Shown here: positions 1 through 8,834 of the stretch, in pieces
Layout of the letters: every line of letters starts with the position of its first letter
Numbering within the stretch: the stretch's first letter is position 1
Assembly (NCBI RefSeq): GCF_011305535.1
Contig: NZ_CP049905.1
Span: forward strand, 5,389,504-5,453,503
Origin: Diaphorobacter sp. HDW4B
Lineage (GTDB): Bacteria > Pseudomonadota > Gammaproteobacteria > Burkholderiales > Burkholderiaceae_C
Direction of reading: 5' to 3'
DNA: 64,000 bases
Notes under the pieces: generated by a model
What the model was told of the DNA's origin: nothing
Database searches by the model: none
Seen by the model: only the letters and a program-made list of their open reading frames with translations
Program-made: the position numbers and the translations under genes

Positions 1-234
1 CGCGGCGTCAAGTGCGGGCGAGCTCGACATCGAGTAGCAACGCGGCACATGGCGGCCCTCGATGGGAAGACGCAGCGTGAGGAACTGACCGGGCCGGTAG
101 CTGAACTGCTCCGACAAATGCGACGGCACCTCGAACACGATGGACTTGGTGTCGTGCGTTTCCTCGATCACCTCTTTCACCCGCAGCGGGTGGTAGCGGC
201 TGGCCGCTGGCGTGGCTTCACTGGTCGTCGTCAT
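1..234 (-). CDS. kshB: KshB-like 3-ketosteroid 9alpha-monooxygenase reductase, N-terminal part only
   Basis: The minus strand opens with an ATG at 234 and runs off the left edge after 78 codons. The visible protein is the start of a ferredoxin-reductase FAD domain: a short Thr/Ala-rich leader, then a beta strand region and the flavin-binding signature RPGQFLTLRLP followed by RCYSMSSSP. That pattern is shared by KshB, phenol hydroxylase and PaaE-type reductases. The assignment to KshB rests on context: it sits upstream of KstD-type dehydrogenases in a steroid cluster that also encodes the matching oxygenase KshA at 12816-13925. The NAD and C-terminal 2Fe-2S domains expected for KshB lie outside the window and cannot be verified. 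Confidence 0.72.
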   Translation of the reverse strand, partial: MTTTSEATPAASRYHPLRVKEVIEETHDTKSIVFEVPSHLSEQFSYRPGQFLTLRLPIEGRHVPRCYSMSSSPALDAA

Positions 235-291
235 ATCACTTTCCCTGACTCACTCACTCAAACTCTGCACTTGCTCTCACAGCACCGGCGC

Positions 292-2034
292 TCATGCCAG
301 TGCAATATCCAGTTCGACTTGTCTTGCTTCGGCGTTCACCGGCTTGGCGCTGGGTTGCACATCGGCCGCAGCCGCGCGACCCGCACGACGCCCGGAGAAC
401 ACGCAATCGGCCAGCGACAGACCGCTCACATAACGCGAAGAAGCCACGCCAACCGCCGTGCGACCAGCCGCGTACAGGCCCGGAATGTCACGACCATGCG
501 CATCGAGCACATGACCGCTTTCTTCGTTGACCTTCAAACCGCCCAAGCTCAGCACCGCGAGCGGGAACATCTTCTGCGTGATCGAGATGTCGATGGCGAA
601 CAGCGTGCCGCCCTTGAACTCGTGGCGCATATCCATGGCCTTGCCCATCGTATCGACGCGCTCGCCGCGTGCAGCGGCGTTCGCATCGTCGAACTGGCGC
701 TGCAGCACATTCGCATCCGCACCGATCTTTCGCGCAAGATCGGCCACATCGCGGCCTTTGACCGCAACCTTGTACATCAAAGCCAGCGCAGGCATGGACT
801 GGAACGCCCACAGGCCACCGAACAGACATTGCCATGTGGCTTGGCGACGCAGCGCGCTGTCGATGATCAACCAGGCCTTGCCGCCCTGCTTTTCCATCAG
901 CTCGTAGCCAAGCTTGGCTCCGTAGACCTGCTCGTTGCAGAAGCGTTCGCCGCGACGATTTACCACCAGACCCTTGGGCCAGACGGCAGGTGGCGTGATG
1001 AAACGCCATGCGGAGATGTTGTTCAGATCTTGCGTGCCCGCATTCACCGATTGACCAAGTCGCAGACCCGATCCATCGCAGCCCGCTGCGCCCGTGAGCC
1101 AGCCCGGTTTGTAGGCAGGTGCATGCAGGTCCAGCAATTCGGGATTGAAGATGTAGCCACCCGTGCTCAGCACCACGCCCTTGCGTGCGCGCAGATAGCG
1201 TTTTTCACCAATCTGGCTTTCGATCTGCGCGGCCTCGCGGCGACCAGCCTGCGCGCGCGGCGCCTGATAAAGACGCCACTTGGCGACCAGCGCATCCAGC
1301 GCCTTGTGGCGTGCGGTACGCGGATCGCCTTCGGGCAGCACCCAGACTTCCACGCCCAGAATACGGCCAGTTTTCTGCTCGCGCACCAAGCGACGCACGC
1401 GCGCCTGCGTCAACGTGCGCGCGCCATGTGCAATGGTTGACTGCTGCAGCGCGTTGAACAACGTGGTGCCCGACTGGCCCTTGGCCACCGTGCGATGGCC
1501 GCGCGGCGCTGGCCTCTTGGCAAGCCGCGGATTGCCGTAAGCTGGCACGACTTCGTTGCCCGAGTAGTAGAGATACACGCCGTCGGGCGGGTACGAGGTC
1601 TTGTACTTGGGCATGGTCGAATCAAAGCGCGCGCCCTGCCTTTCCAACCACTCCAGATTGGCGACACTGTCTTCGCAGAAGCGCTTGAGCGTGGCGTCGC
1701 TGACCACGCCGTTGACCTCGTGCTTCAAATAGTCGGCCATGGCCTCGGGCGTGTCGTCAAAGCCCGCTGCTTTCTGCTGTTGGGTGCCCCCACCCGCATA
1801 GACCACGCCGCCGGAAAGCACGCTCGCGCCGCCACCGCCAAAGCGGTCTACCACCAGCACATCCGCGCCCTGCTCGCGCGCCTCGATGGCAGCGCTCGCA
1901 CCCGCAGCGCCCCAGCCCACCACCAGCACGTCGGTGCTGTCGTGCCATGTGATCTCGGATTCGGAGCCCACATCCAGCACCTGCTCGATGGGGTTGACGG
2001 TGCTGATGCGTTGCTTGTTGGACTTTACTGCCAT
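292..2034 (-). CDS. FAD-dependent 3-ketosteroid dehydrogenase family protein (possible Delta4(5alpha)-dehydrogenase)
   Basis: A 580-residue flavoprotein of the fumarate reductase/KstD superfamily. The Rossmann dinucleotide motif GWGAAG lies at residues 40-45, followed by an acidic end of strand 2 (VVDR), and a C-terminal FAD-binding segment GLYAAGRTAVG followed by YVSGLSLADCVFSGRRAG. It is only distantly similar to its downstream-numbered neighbour (2047-3777), and the tyrosine/glycine C-terminal motif of KstD is replaced here by a Ser-Gly-Leu version. In Comamonas a KstD (TesH) is encoded beside a second flavoprotein, TesI, that desaturates the 4(5alpha) bond; this gene could be its functional equivalent. 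It lies 12 bp downstream of kstD on the same strand and is probably co-transcribed. Substrate is inferred from context only. Confidence 0.75.
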   Translation of the reverse strand: MAVKSNKQRISTVNPIEQVLDVGSESEITWHDSTDVLVVGWGAAGASAAIEAREQGADVLVVDRFGGGGASVLSGGVVYAGGGTQQQKAAGFDDTPEAMADYLKHEVNGVVSDATLKRFCEDSVANLEWLERQGARFDSTMPKYKTSYPPDGVYLYYSGNEVVPAYGNPRLAKRPAPRGHRTVAKGQSGTTLFNALQQSTIAHGARTLTQARVRRLVREQKTGRILGVEVWVLPEGDPRTARHKALDALVAKWRLYQAPRAQAGRREAAQIESQIGEKRYLRARKGVVLSTGGYIFNPELLDLHAPAYKPGWLTGAAGCDGSGLRLGQSVNAGTQDLNNISAWRFITPPAVWPKGLVVNRRGERFCNEQVYGAKLGYELMEKQGGKAWLIIDSALRRQATWQCLFGGLWAFQSMPALALMYKVAVKGRDVADLARKIGADANVLQRQFDDANAAARGERVDTMGKAMDMRHEFKGGTLFAIDISITQKMFPLAVLSLGGLKVNEESGHVLDAHGRDIPGLYAAGRTAVGVASSRYVSGLSLADCVFSGRRAGRAAAADVQPSAKPVNAEARQVELDIALA

Positions 2035-2046
2035 GCGCGCTGCTCC

Positions 2047-3777
2047 TTACGCGGCCTGCTTGAGCAGTTGCGTGTTTTCAAGCGGCAGCGGTTTGCCCAG
2101 AATGTCGGCCACGGCGCGGAAAGCAAAGGTCATCGCGGGGCCGAGCGTGGAGCCCGCACCGGGATAAGCCGGCCCCATCACCGATGCCGAGTTGTTCCCA
2201 ACGCAGTACAGCCCGGGAATCACCGCACCCTGTTCATTGAGCACGCGCGCCTCGCGGTCGGTCAGCAGTCCGCCCTTGGTGCCGATCTCGCCGGGCCACA
2301 GTTGCATGGCGTAGAACGGGCCTTTTTCCACTGCGCCCAAGTTCGGGTTCTTCAAGCGTGGATCGCCGTAGTAGCGGTCGAACACATTGCCGCCACGATC
2401 GAAATCCATGTCCTTGCCGGTCTTGGCATATTCGGTCATGCGGCGCGCGCTGTCCTTCAGACCTGCCGCATCCACGCCGATCTCGCGAGCCAGATCATCG
2501 AGCGTCTCGCCCTTCCAATAGACCTTGTTCAGCCAGCTCTTGCGCAGCTTGCTGTCAGGCACGGCCGAGCCGGGCATCAGCGGACCAATGGGATTCTGCG
2601 CGCGGAAATTCGCGTCGAACACGATCCACGCAGGTGCCGCGCCATGGCCCTTGGCCGCATCGGCCAGCATGGCCTGTTGGAATTCGGGATACGGGCCCGA
2701 CTCGTTCAGAAAGCGCAGGCCACGGTTGTTGACCACCATGCAACCGGGCAAGGAGCGCTCGACAAAAATGCCGCGATACGCGGGTTCCTTGGGCACATCC
2801 ATGGTCGGGCAACCCCAGGACCAGTCCATCAGATACAGTTGCGCGCCGACCGCCTTGCCTGCGCGATGCGCATCGCCTTCGTTGCCACCGACCGGCGTCG
2901 CGGTCCATTCGGCACGGCTGGGTTGCACCAGATATTGCTCGCGCATCTGCTGGTTGCGCTCGAAACCACCCGCGCCCAGCAGCACGCCGCGATTGGCGTT
3001 GATCTGCACGCGTTGGCCGTCCTTTTCAACGACCACGCCGGTCACGCGACCCGATGCGTCCTGCACCAGTTCCTTGAGCGCGGCCTTGCGCCACATGTCC
3101 ACGCCCGCCTTGTTGGCAGCCGTGAGCAGTCCGGCGATCAGCGCCTGACCACCCGTGAGGCGACGGTCGCGCCGAGTCTTGTTGCGCCATGGGTAGTCGA
3201 GAAAATACTTCAGCATCATGCCGATGATGGTGAAACGCGATTTGAATTCGCGCGAAAGCATCGAGTGCGCTTCGAACGCGTTGATGCTCATGCGACCGAA
3301 CAGCTGATTGCCCGGAGGGCCGGGGCGCATGGTCTCCAGCGCGGGCATGCCGAGCTTGGCGGCGTTGAAATCGACCGGGTCCATGGTGCGGCCACCGGGC
3401 TTCGAGCCTTCGATGTGCGGGTAGTAGTCCGCATACTTGGGCATGCAGCGGTAAGGAACACCGATCTGCTTAAGGTACTCGGCCATCTTGCTGGCGGTTT
3501 CCACATAGGCCAGCACGCGGTCGTCGCTCGCCATGCCGCGCACGCAACGCATCATGTAGCCGAAGGCCGTGGGCAGATCATCCTTGACGCCAGCGCGCTT
3601 CTGGTCGTAGTTCACCGGAATCCAGATGCCGCCGCCCGACAGCGCCGAGGTACCGCCAAACAGCTCCGTTTTCTCCACGACCAGCGTCTTGAGGCCCTGC
3701 TCCTTCGCACGAATCGCCCCCAGCAAAGCACCCGCGCCCGAGCCGACCACCACCACGTCATATTCCTGAACTGCCAC
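2047..3777 (-). CDS. kstD: 3-ketosteroid Delta1-dehydrogenase (KstD/TesH type)
   Basis: A 576-residue flavoprotein expected to introduce the C1-C2 double bond into 3-ketosteroids such as androstenedione. The FAD motif GSGAG is at residues 12-16 and is followed by FGGTSALSGGGIW, typical of the family. Near the C-terminus Y538 begins YPGAGSTLGPAMTF, the KstD signature holding a catalytic tyrosine and the backbone glycine that polarises the 3-keto group. Length equals that of characterised KstDs (about 510-570). It precedes the second FAD steroid dehydrogenase by 12 bp and follows the HsaA-like oxygenase gene on the same strand, so these genes plausibly share a promoter in the divergent region 5097-5327. 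A Delta4(5alpha)-dehydrogenase activity cannot be excluded by sequence reading. Confidence 0.85.
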   Translation of the reverse strand: MAVQEYDVVVVGSGAGALLGAIRAKEQGLKTLVVEKTELFGGTSALSGGGIWIPVNYDQKRAGVKDDLPTAFGYMMRCVRGMASDDRVLAYVETASKMAEYLKQIGVPYRCMPKYADYYPHIEGSKPGGRTMDPVDFNAAKLGMPALETMRPGPPGNQLFGRMSINAFEAHSMLSREFKSRFTIIGMMLKYFLDYPWRNKTRRDRRLTGGQALIAGLLTAANKAGVDMWRKAALKELVQDASGRVTGVVVEKDGQRVQINANRGVLLGAGGFERNQQMREQYLVQPSRAEWTATPVGGNEGDAHRAGKAVGAQLYLMDWSWGCPTMDVPKEPAYRGIFVERSLPGCMVVNNRGLRFLNESGPYPEFQQAMLADAAKGHGAAPAWIVFDANFRAQNPIGPLMPGSAVPDSKLRKSWLNKVYWKGETLDDLAREIGVDAAGLKDSARRMTEYAKTGKDMDFDRGGNVFDRYYGDPRLKNPNLGAVEKGPFYAMQLWPGEIGTKGGLLTDREARVLNEQGAVIPGLYCVGNNSASVMGPAYPGAGSTLGPAMTFAFRAVADILGKPLPLENTQLLKQAA

Positions 3778-3884
3778 GCTGCTTGTCTCCTGTATTAGTC
3801 TTTGTTCGTTTGCGTACGGCTCGCAGCCGAGTCACCCCAGCGCTGCCTTCTGAAAACGAAGGCCGCGCGTTTGCTTACCCGTGC

Positions 3885-5096
3885 TTAGACGAAAGGTTCC
3901 TGGTTTTGAATGCCCAGCACCTGCGAGCCATAAGCACGCACATAAGCGTCGGTGTTGTTGGCGATGTGCGAGCGACCCTGATGGATGTCGCGGAACACGC
4001 GCTCGATCGGGTTGGTACGAAAGGTGCCGCTGGCAGCGGTCGCACGCAGCAGTTCACTCGCGTGAAAGCCCGTGAGTTTGGGCACGTAGGACGCCTGTGC
4101 GCGCTGCAGCAGACGCTCTTCCAGACCCAGCTGGATACCTGTCTTGGCTGCGTCAACAATGCGCGCGTAGTTGCGGAACAGCACCAGCTTGAGTTGATCG
4201 AGCGCGATGGTCGCTTCGGTCACGGCGGTCTGCGAGTTCGGATCTTCGGCCGTTCTGTTGCCATGCTTGCCGACGTGGGCGGTGGCGCGGCGCTTGAATT
4301 CGCTGATCGCACCATCGAGTGCACCGAGGCACGACGTGGACACCGCACGCTGGAACACATGGGTGAACGGAATGCGGAACAGCCAGTTGGTGTTTTCGGC
4401 GCGGCCTGGGCAGCCTGCGTCGGAATGGTCGTTGGTGCGCTGCGTGCGGTGTTCCGGTACAAAGGCGTTTTCGACAATGATGTCGTGCGAACCCGTGGCG
4501 CGCAGGCCCAGCACGTCCCAGTTGTCTTCGATGCGGTAGTCGACCTTGGGCACGAGGAAGGTCACATGCTCCAGCGCGCCCGAGCCGTCCTTCTTGGGCA
4601 GCAAGCCGCCGAGGAACAGCCAGTCGCAATGCTTGGAGCCGCTCGAAAAGCTCCAGCGGCCACTGAACTGGTAGCCACCTTCGACAGGCACGGCCTTGCC
4701 GGTGGGCATGTAGGTCGATGCGATCCGCACGCTGGAATCCTGACTCCACACATCCTGCTGGGCCTGCGCCGGAAACAGCGCGAGCTGCCATGGGTGCACG
4801 CCCACCACGCCGAACACCCAGGCCGTGGACATGCAGCCCTTGGCCAGTTCCATCTGGATGGTGTAGAACACGCGCGGGTCCATCTCGTAGCCGCCCCAGC
4901 GCTTGGGTTGCAGCACGCGAAAGAACCCTTCGCGCGTCATCTCCTCGATGGTTTCGTCGCTGATGCGACCTTCCGTATCCGCCTGGAAAGAGCGCTCTGC
5001 CAGCTTGGGCGCGAGGGCCTTGGCCTTCTCGATCATCTCCAGCGCTTCGGGGGTGAGATAGCTCTCCGGTGCGAATTTGTCCGTCACTGCGTTCAT
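3885..5096 (-). CDS. hsaA: 3-HSA 4-hydroxylase oxygenase component (HsaA/TesA2 type, acyl-CoA dehydrogenase fold)
   Basis: A 403-residue group D flavin monooxygenase with acyl-CoA dehydrogenase fold. It would hydroxylate the phenolic A ring of 3-hydroxy-9,10-secoandrosta-1,3,5(10)-triene-9,17-dione using reduced flavin supplied by the divergent reductase at 5328. Features fit HsaA: an N-terminal helical domain, a central beta region with GGYQFSGRWSFSSGSKHCDW (typical of HpaB/HsaA proteins binding FMNH2), DVLGLRATGSHD, and a C-terminal FRTNPIERVFRDIHQGRSH segment. No acyl-CoA dehydrogenase catalytic glutamate motif is present. The start at 5096 (MNAVTDKF) is preferred over an upstream in-frame extension to 5207, which would be Arg-rich and unlike the family. 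The divergent partner gene supports the assignment. Confidence 0.86.
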   Translation of the reverse strand: MNAVTDKFAPESYLTPEALEMIEKAKALAPKLAERSFQADTEGRISDETIEEMTREGFFRVLQPKRWGGYEMDPRVFYTIQMELAKGCMSTAWVFGVVGVHPWQLALFPAQAQQDVWSQDSSVRIASTYMPTGKAVPVEGGYQFSGRWSFSSGSKHCDWLFLGGLLPKKDGSGALEHVTFLVPKVDYRIEDNWDVLGLRATGSHDIIVENAFVPEHRTQRTNDHSDAGCPGRAENTNWLFRIPFTHVFQRAVSTSCLGALDGAISEFKRRATAHVGKHGNRTAEDPNSQTAVTEATIALDQLKLVLFRNYARIVDAAKTGIQLGLEERLLQRAQASYVPKLTGFHASELLRATAASGTFRTNPIERVFRDIHQGRSHIANNTDAYVRAYGSQVLGIQNQEPFV

Positions 5097-5327
5097 TTGC
5101 TTGGGTCTCCGTCTCCGCCGTTCATGCGGCTTTGGGTTGATGGCGTACCAGTGGGTTGTTTGCCGCCAGTGGAGATGAATGCTCTCACCGCAACCAAGGG
5201 CATTCATCGTCCGAATTGACTAACGGCGACTAGAGACAAACACGGGTCTGGCCAACCGCCTGCTAGTCCGTGTGTGGGATTCCCGAATGGCGCATTGCCC
5301 GCAATCTCCAGCCTCAGGAGACAACCC
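5097..5327. promoter_or_regulatory. Divergent promoter region between hsaA and hsaB
   Basis: A 231-bp non-coding stretch separates the hsaA/kstD operon (leftward) from the hsaB/tesD/tesE operon (rightward), so promoters for both must lie here. It holds the string gactaacg (5218-5225), which also appears upstream of tesB near 38540, and the inverted hexamers gactag (5228-5233) and ctagtc (5263-5268). A Shine-Dalgarno-like CAGGAGA precedes the hsaB start. No consensus -35/-10 pair is clear, which would fit an activator-dependent promoter. Confidence 0.45.
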
Positions 5328-6311
5328 ATGCAAAGCACTGCAGCCACTTTCGATCCCAAGGATTTCCGCCGCGCACTCGGCATGTTCGGCACCGGCGTGA
5401 CCATCGTGACCACCCGCGCCGACAACGGCGAGCCGGTCGGCATCACCGCCAACAGCTTCAATTCCGTGTCGCTGGAGCCGCCCATGGTGCTGTGGAGCCT
5501 GGCCAAGAACGCGCGCAGCCTGCCGGTGTTCCAGAACGCGCAGACGTGGAATGTGCACATCCTCTCGAACGAGCAGGAAGCCCTGTCCAACCGCTTTGCC
5601 CGCGCAGGCGAAGACAAGTTCTCGGGCCTGCCGCTCGACTCGCAAGACAGCCACGCCCCGCTGCTGCAGGACTGCAGCGCGCGCTTTCAGTGCAAGACGG
5701 CATTTCAGTACGACGGCGGCGACCACATCATCTTCGTGGGCAAAGTCACCGGCTACGACGCCACGCCGCGCCCGCCGCTGCTCTACGTGACCGGCGGCTA
5801 CGCCCTCGCCTCGCGCAAGTCGGGCGAGATTGCAAGCGAGCCTGCAGCCGACACCAACCGCGCCTATTCCGAAAACCTGATCGGCTACCTGCTCGGCCGT
5901 GCGCACTTCCAGGTGCTCAACGGCATCCGCAAACCCATGTCCGAGCAAGGCATGACCGACACCGATTTCTACGTGATGTCGCTGCTCACCGTGCAACAGC
6001 CGCAGACGCCCGAACAGATCGCATCGCATGTGGACTACACCGGCATCGACATCGGCTCCATCGCGCTGCAATCGCTGATCGCCAAGGGCCTGCTCGAAGA
6101 AAGCCCGCAGCAACCCAAGGCGCTGCAGCTCACCCAGCAAGGCAATGAATCGATTCTGCACGTGCTGGCCGCAGCCAAGGCCGTGGAGGCCGACATCATC
6201 GACAGCCTCGGCGAAATGGAAGCCGCCACGCTACGCAATCTGCTGAAGAAGGCCATCTCCGCCACCGACCCGGGCCTGCCCAAACTCTGGCAAGCACGCG
6301 CAGCAGCCTGA
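5328..6311 (+). CDS. hsaB: Flavin reductase (HsaB/TesA1 type) fused to a C-terminal MarR-like domain
   Basis: A 327-residue protein. Residues 1 to about 165 are a flavin-reductase-like FMN domain (FRRALGMFGTGVTIVTT, VGITANSFNSVSLEPPMVLWSL, DGGDHIIFVGKVTGYD) that would reduce flavin for the oxygenase encoded divergently at 3885. Residues of roughly 185-320 form a MarR-like winged-helix segment (YLLGRAHFQVLNGI, QTPEQIASHVDYTGIDIGSIALQ, LQLTQQGNESI). HsaB alone is about 190 residues; the longer architecture resembles the C1 reductase of Acinetobacter 4-hydroxyphenylacetate hydroxylase, where the MarR-like tail makes NADH oxidation effector-dependent. The start at 5328 (MQSTAATF) has CAGGAGA eight bases upstream. 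It heads the operon with tesD and tesE. Confidence 0.85.
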   Translation: MQSTAATFDPKDFRRALGMFGTGVTIVTTRADNGEPVGITANSFNSVSLEPPMVLWSLAKNARSLPVFQNAQTWNVHILSNEQEALSNRFARAGEDKFSGLPLDSQDSHAPLLQDCSARFQCKTAFQYDGGDHIIFVGKVTGYDATPRPPLLYVTGGYALASRKSGEIASEPAADTNRAYSENLIGYLLGRAHFQVLNGIRKPMSEQGMTDTDFYVMSLLTVQQPQTPEQIASHVDYTGIDIGSIALQSLIAKGLLEESPQQPKALQLTQQGNESILHVLAAAKAVEADIIDSLGEMEAATLRNLLKKAISATDPGLPKLWQARAAA

Positions 6312-6451
6312 ACGGCGCATGCCACTCTAGTCCATACAAACGATGGCAAGGCGCGGCTTCGACACGAACATCGCACGCAACGCATTGCCGATCCGAGCAT
6401 CCCTCCCCTTCATCCAAGACAGACATACCTACAGAAAGAAAGAGACAAGCC

Positions 6452-7300
6452 ATGGGCGCCAATGACAAATTCTCCATCCCCGAAGGCAAGTACGTCGACA
6501 TCGGCGAAGTCGCGGGCTTTGCCCAACGCGTGCACTACCACGAGATGGGCACGGGCGAGCCCGTGATCTTTCTACATGGCGCAGGCGGCGGCGCCAGCGG
6601 CTACAGCAACTTCAAGGGCAACTACCCGCAGTTTTCGCGCGCGGGCTTTCGCAGCATCGTGCCCGATCTGCTGGGCTATGGACTGTCCAGCAAGACCGAA
6701 GAGCCCAAGCAGTACGACCTTGATTTCTTCATCGCTGGCATCAAGGGTCTGGTCGATCAGTTGGGTCTCAAGGGCATCACGCTGCTCGGCAACTCGTTGG
6801 GCGGCGCGGTCGCGCTGGGCTATGCGCTCAAGCATCCTGAAGATGTGAAGCGCCTGATCCTCATGGCCCCCGGCGGCGTGGAAGATCTGGACACCTATCT
6901 GGCCATGCCCGGCATCGCCAACATGTTCAGCATCTACAAATCGGGCAAGACCGGCGCGCAAGCCATGCGCTCGGTGATGGAGATGCAGCTCTTCGACAAG
7001 ACGCTGCTGACCGACGAGATCATCAACGAACGCTCGCCCATCGCCGACACCCAGACCCAAGCCGCGCGCTCGGTGCTCAAGGTGCCGAACATGACCGACG
7101 ACCTGCACAAGATCAGCGTGCCCGTGCTCGGCTTCTGGGGCGTGAACGACGCGTTCAACCCGGTGAGCGGCGCCAGCAAGTTGGTCGACGGACTGCCCCA
7201 CTGCCGCGTCTCGCTGGTCACGCAATGCGGCCACTGGGTCCAGGTCGAGCACCAGGACATGTTCAACCGCACCTGCATCGACTTTCTGCAACACGGATGA
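6452..7300 (+). CDS. tesD: 4,9-DSHA hydrolase (TesD/HsaD), meta-cleavage product hydrolase
   Basis: A 282-residue alpha/beta hydrolase of the C-C bond-cleaving MCP hydrolase family. It would split the ring-opened 4,5-9,10-diseco acid into the hydrindane propionate (HIP) and 2-hydroxyhexa-2,4-dienoate. The triad is visible: S115 within GNSLGG (113-118), D233 in WGVNDAFNP and H261 in CGHWVQVEH. The oxyanion motif LHGAGGGASG is at residues 41-50. Length matches HsaD/BphD (about 285). The stop overlaps the start of tesE by four bases, showing translational coupling. A long 140-bp leader separates it from hsaB, so an internal promoter is possible. Confidence 0.92.
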   Translation: MGANDKFSIPEGKYVDIGEVAGFAQRVHYHEMGTGEPVIFLHGAGGGASGYSNFKGNYPQFSRAGFRSIVPDLLGYGLSSKTEEPKQYDLDFFIAGIKGLVDQLGLKGITLLGNSLGGAVALGYALKHPEDVKRLILMAPGGVEDLDTYLAMPGIANMFSIYKSGKTGAQAMRSVMEMQLFDKTLLTDEIINERSPIADTQTQAARSVLKVPNMTDDLHKISVPVLGFWGVNDAFNPVSGASKLVDGLPHCRVSLVTQCGHWVQVEHQDMFNRTCIDFLQHG

Positions 7301-8124
7301 GCAGCCGCCTGCACGCCACCCGTCCCGCCATGAGCCAGACAGATTTCATCCAGACTCAGGGCCAGCGCCTGTACGACGCACTGCGCAACGCGCGCACGTT
7401 GGCACCGCTGACCGACACCCATCCCGACATGAGCGTGGATGAGGCCTACTACATCTCGCTTCACATGCTGGGCCTGCGCGAGCAGTCCGGCGAACGCCTG
7501 ATCGGCAAGAAGATCGGCGTGACCAGCAAGCCCGTGCAGGACATGCTCGGCGTGCACCAACCCGACTTCGGCTTTCTCACCGACAGCATGCAGTTCGAAG
7601 ATGGCGCAACCGTTTCGCTGTCCAAAGAGCGCCTGATCCAGCCACGCGCGGAAGGCGAGATCGCCTTCATGCTGCGCAAGGACCTGAAAGGTCCCGGCAT
7701 CACCCGCGAAGACGTGCTGGACGCAACCGCCTGGGTGGCACCCTGCTTCGAAATCGTCGACTCGCGCATCAACGACTGGAAGATCAAGATCCAGGACACC
7801 GTGGCCGACAACGCAAGCTGCGGCGTGTTCGTGATCGGCGATCAGCACACCGATCCGCGCTCGCTCGACCTGGCCGCTGCCTCCATGCAGATGTTCAAGA
7901 ACGGCGTGCCTTGTGGTGCAGGGCTTGGCTCTGCGGTGCAGGGGCATCCCGCTGAGGCCGTGGCTTGGCTGGCCAATACGCTGGGGGCGTTTGGTATTCC
8001 GTTCAAGGCGGGGGAAGTGATTCTTTCGGGCTCGCTTGCGCCGTTGGTGCCTGCGGTGGCGGGGGATCGGTTTTCCATGCTTATCTCCGGCATGGGGGAG
8101 TGTTCCATTCAGTTTTCTGTTTGA
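7297..8124 (+). CDS. tesE: 2-hydroxyhexa-2,4-dienoate hydratase (TesE/HsaE), 2-keto-4-pentenoate hydratase family
   Basis: A hydratase of the FAA-hydrolase-like MhpD/TesE family, 275 residues from the ATG that overlaps the tesD stop (ATGA), or 264 from the second ATG at 7330; the latter begins MSQTDFIQ and better resembles relatives, so the start is unsettled. It adds water to 2-hydroxyhexa-2,4-dienoate released by TesD to give 4-hydroxy-2-oxohexanoate. Family landmarks: GKKIGVTSKPVQDMLGV, the metal-ligand region PRAEGEIAFML, CFEIVDSRI, and the C-terminal AGEVILSGSLAPLVPA. The aldolase and acylating dehydrogenase (TesG/TesF) that normally follow are not in the window; a repeat-rich gap follows instead. 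Confidence 0.9.
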   Translation: MSSRLHATRPAMSQTDFIQTQGQRLYDALRNARTLAPLTDTHPDMSVDEAYYISLHMLGLREQSGERLIGKKIGVTSKPVQDMLGVHQPDFGFLTDSMQFEDGATVSLSKERLIQPRAEGEIAFMLRKDLKGPGITREDVLDATAWVAPCFEIVDSRINDWKIKIQDTVADNASCGVFVIGDQHTDPRSLDLAAASMQMFKNGVPCGAGLGSAVQGHPAEAVAWLANTLGAFGIPFKAGEVILSGSLAPLVPAVAGDRFSMLISGMGECSIQFSV

Positions 8125-8606
8125 GTTTTTTTCGGTTCCTTCCTTGGGGTTTGGTGGCTGTTTGGCTGCTGAACCCTTTTTTTCTTTAGCTTGGCGTAGT
8201 GATGTTTTGTGGTTGCTTACGGAGGCCGGGACTGCCCCCGGCTGGGCAGTAACTTTTTGCTTGCGCCAAAAAGTCACCAAAAATCGCTTTGAATTCGGGG
8301 GCACGCGGCAGAACTCACTTCGCGCCAAGGCGCTCCGTTCGGGCAACCGCCGCGAGTCAGTGTTTTCATAAGAGGTGTGTCACGGCACATTGCTTCGCTC
8401 GTGCTGCATCTCGCGAGTTTTGCGCCCATCTTTTGCTTGTATTTCTGTGCTCGATTCGCCGCACTCATCCGTTGATCGCGCGGCTGGTATTGCCCCCTCG
8501 CCCGCTGGCGGAAGAGGGTTGGGGTGGGGGTGGAACCAAGCACGAGCGAAGTAGAGTGCCGTCTCACTCCCCGCTCCCGATCCCGTCCCCCGCCCTTCTG
8601 GCCACG

Positions 8607-8751
8607 CCTGATTCTGGAGATTCGTCCGGCTGTTTTGAGCGGCAAGTGCCGATCAAAACTTCAACATCTGACTCACGGCAGTTGTCTGAGCGCAGTGACG
8701 AAGGAACGAAGCGAGTTCTGCCGTGCAGCCGGACGAATTTCCAGAATCAGG
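8607..8751. repeat. 26-bp inverted repeat enclosing about 93 bp
   Basis: The left arm 8607-8632 begins cctgattctgga and the right arm 8726-8751 is its reverse complement with a single mismatch. The enclosed DNA has no gene. The layout resembles a small MITE or a paired REP-type unit. Confidence 0.6.
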
Positions 8752-8802
8752 TCGCCCGTAACGCAAGCGAAGGGTCGTGGACAGCGGGCTCGCCTTCTTT
8801 TG

Positions 8803-8834
8803 CCTACTTTTCTTGGCGAAGCAAGAAAAGTAGG
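8803..8834. terminator. Perfect 13-bp stem hairpin
   Basis: Arms CCTACTTTTCTTG (8803-8815) and its exact complement (8822-8834) flank a six-base loop. It lies 34 bp beyond the stop of the leftward aldehyde dehydrogenase gene and probably acts as its terminator; no long U-tract follows, so efficiency is uncertain. Confidence 0.5.

Noticed and set aside
49..1440. A 463-codon plus-strand frame at the left edge
   Set aside because: Antisense to the FAD dehydrogenase and the kshB start; composition is typical of a shadow.
1495..3798. A 767-codon open frame on the plus strand
   Set aside because: It is antisense to kstD and its neighbour, is rich in Arg, His and Ala, has no family pattern, and is a GC-skew shadow of the real minus-strand genes.
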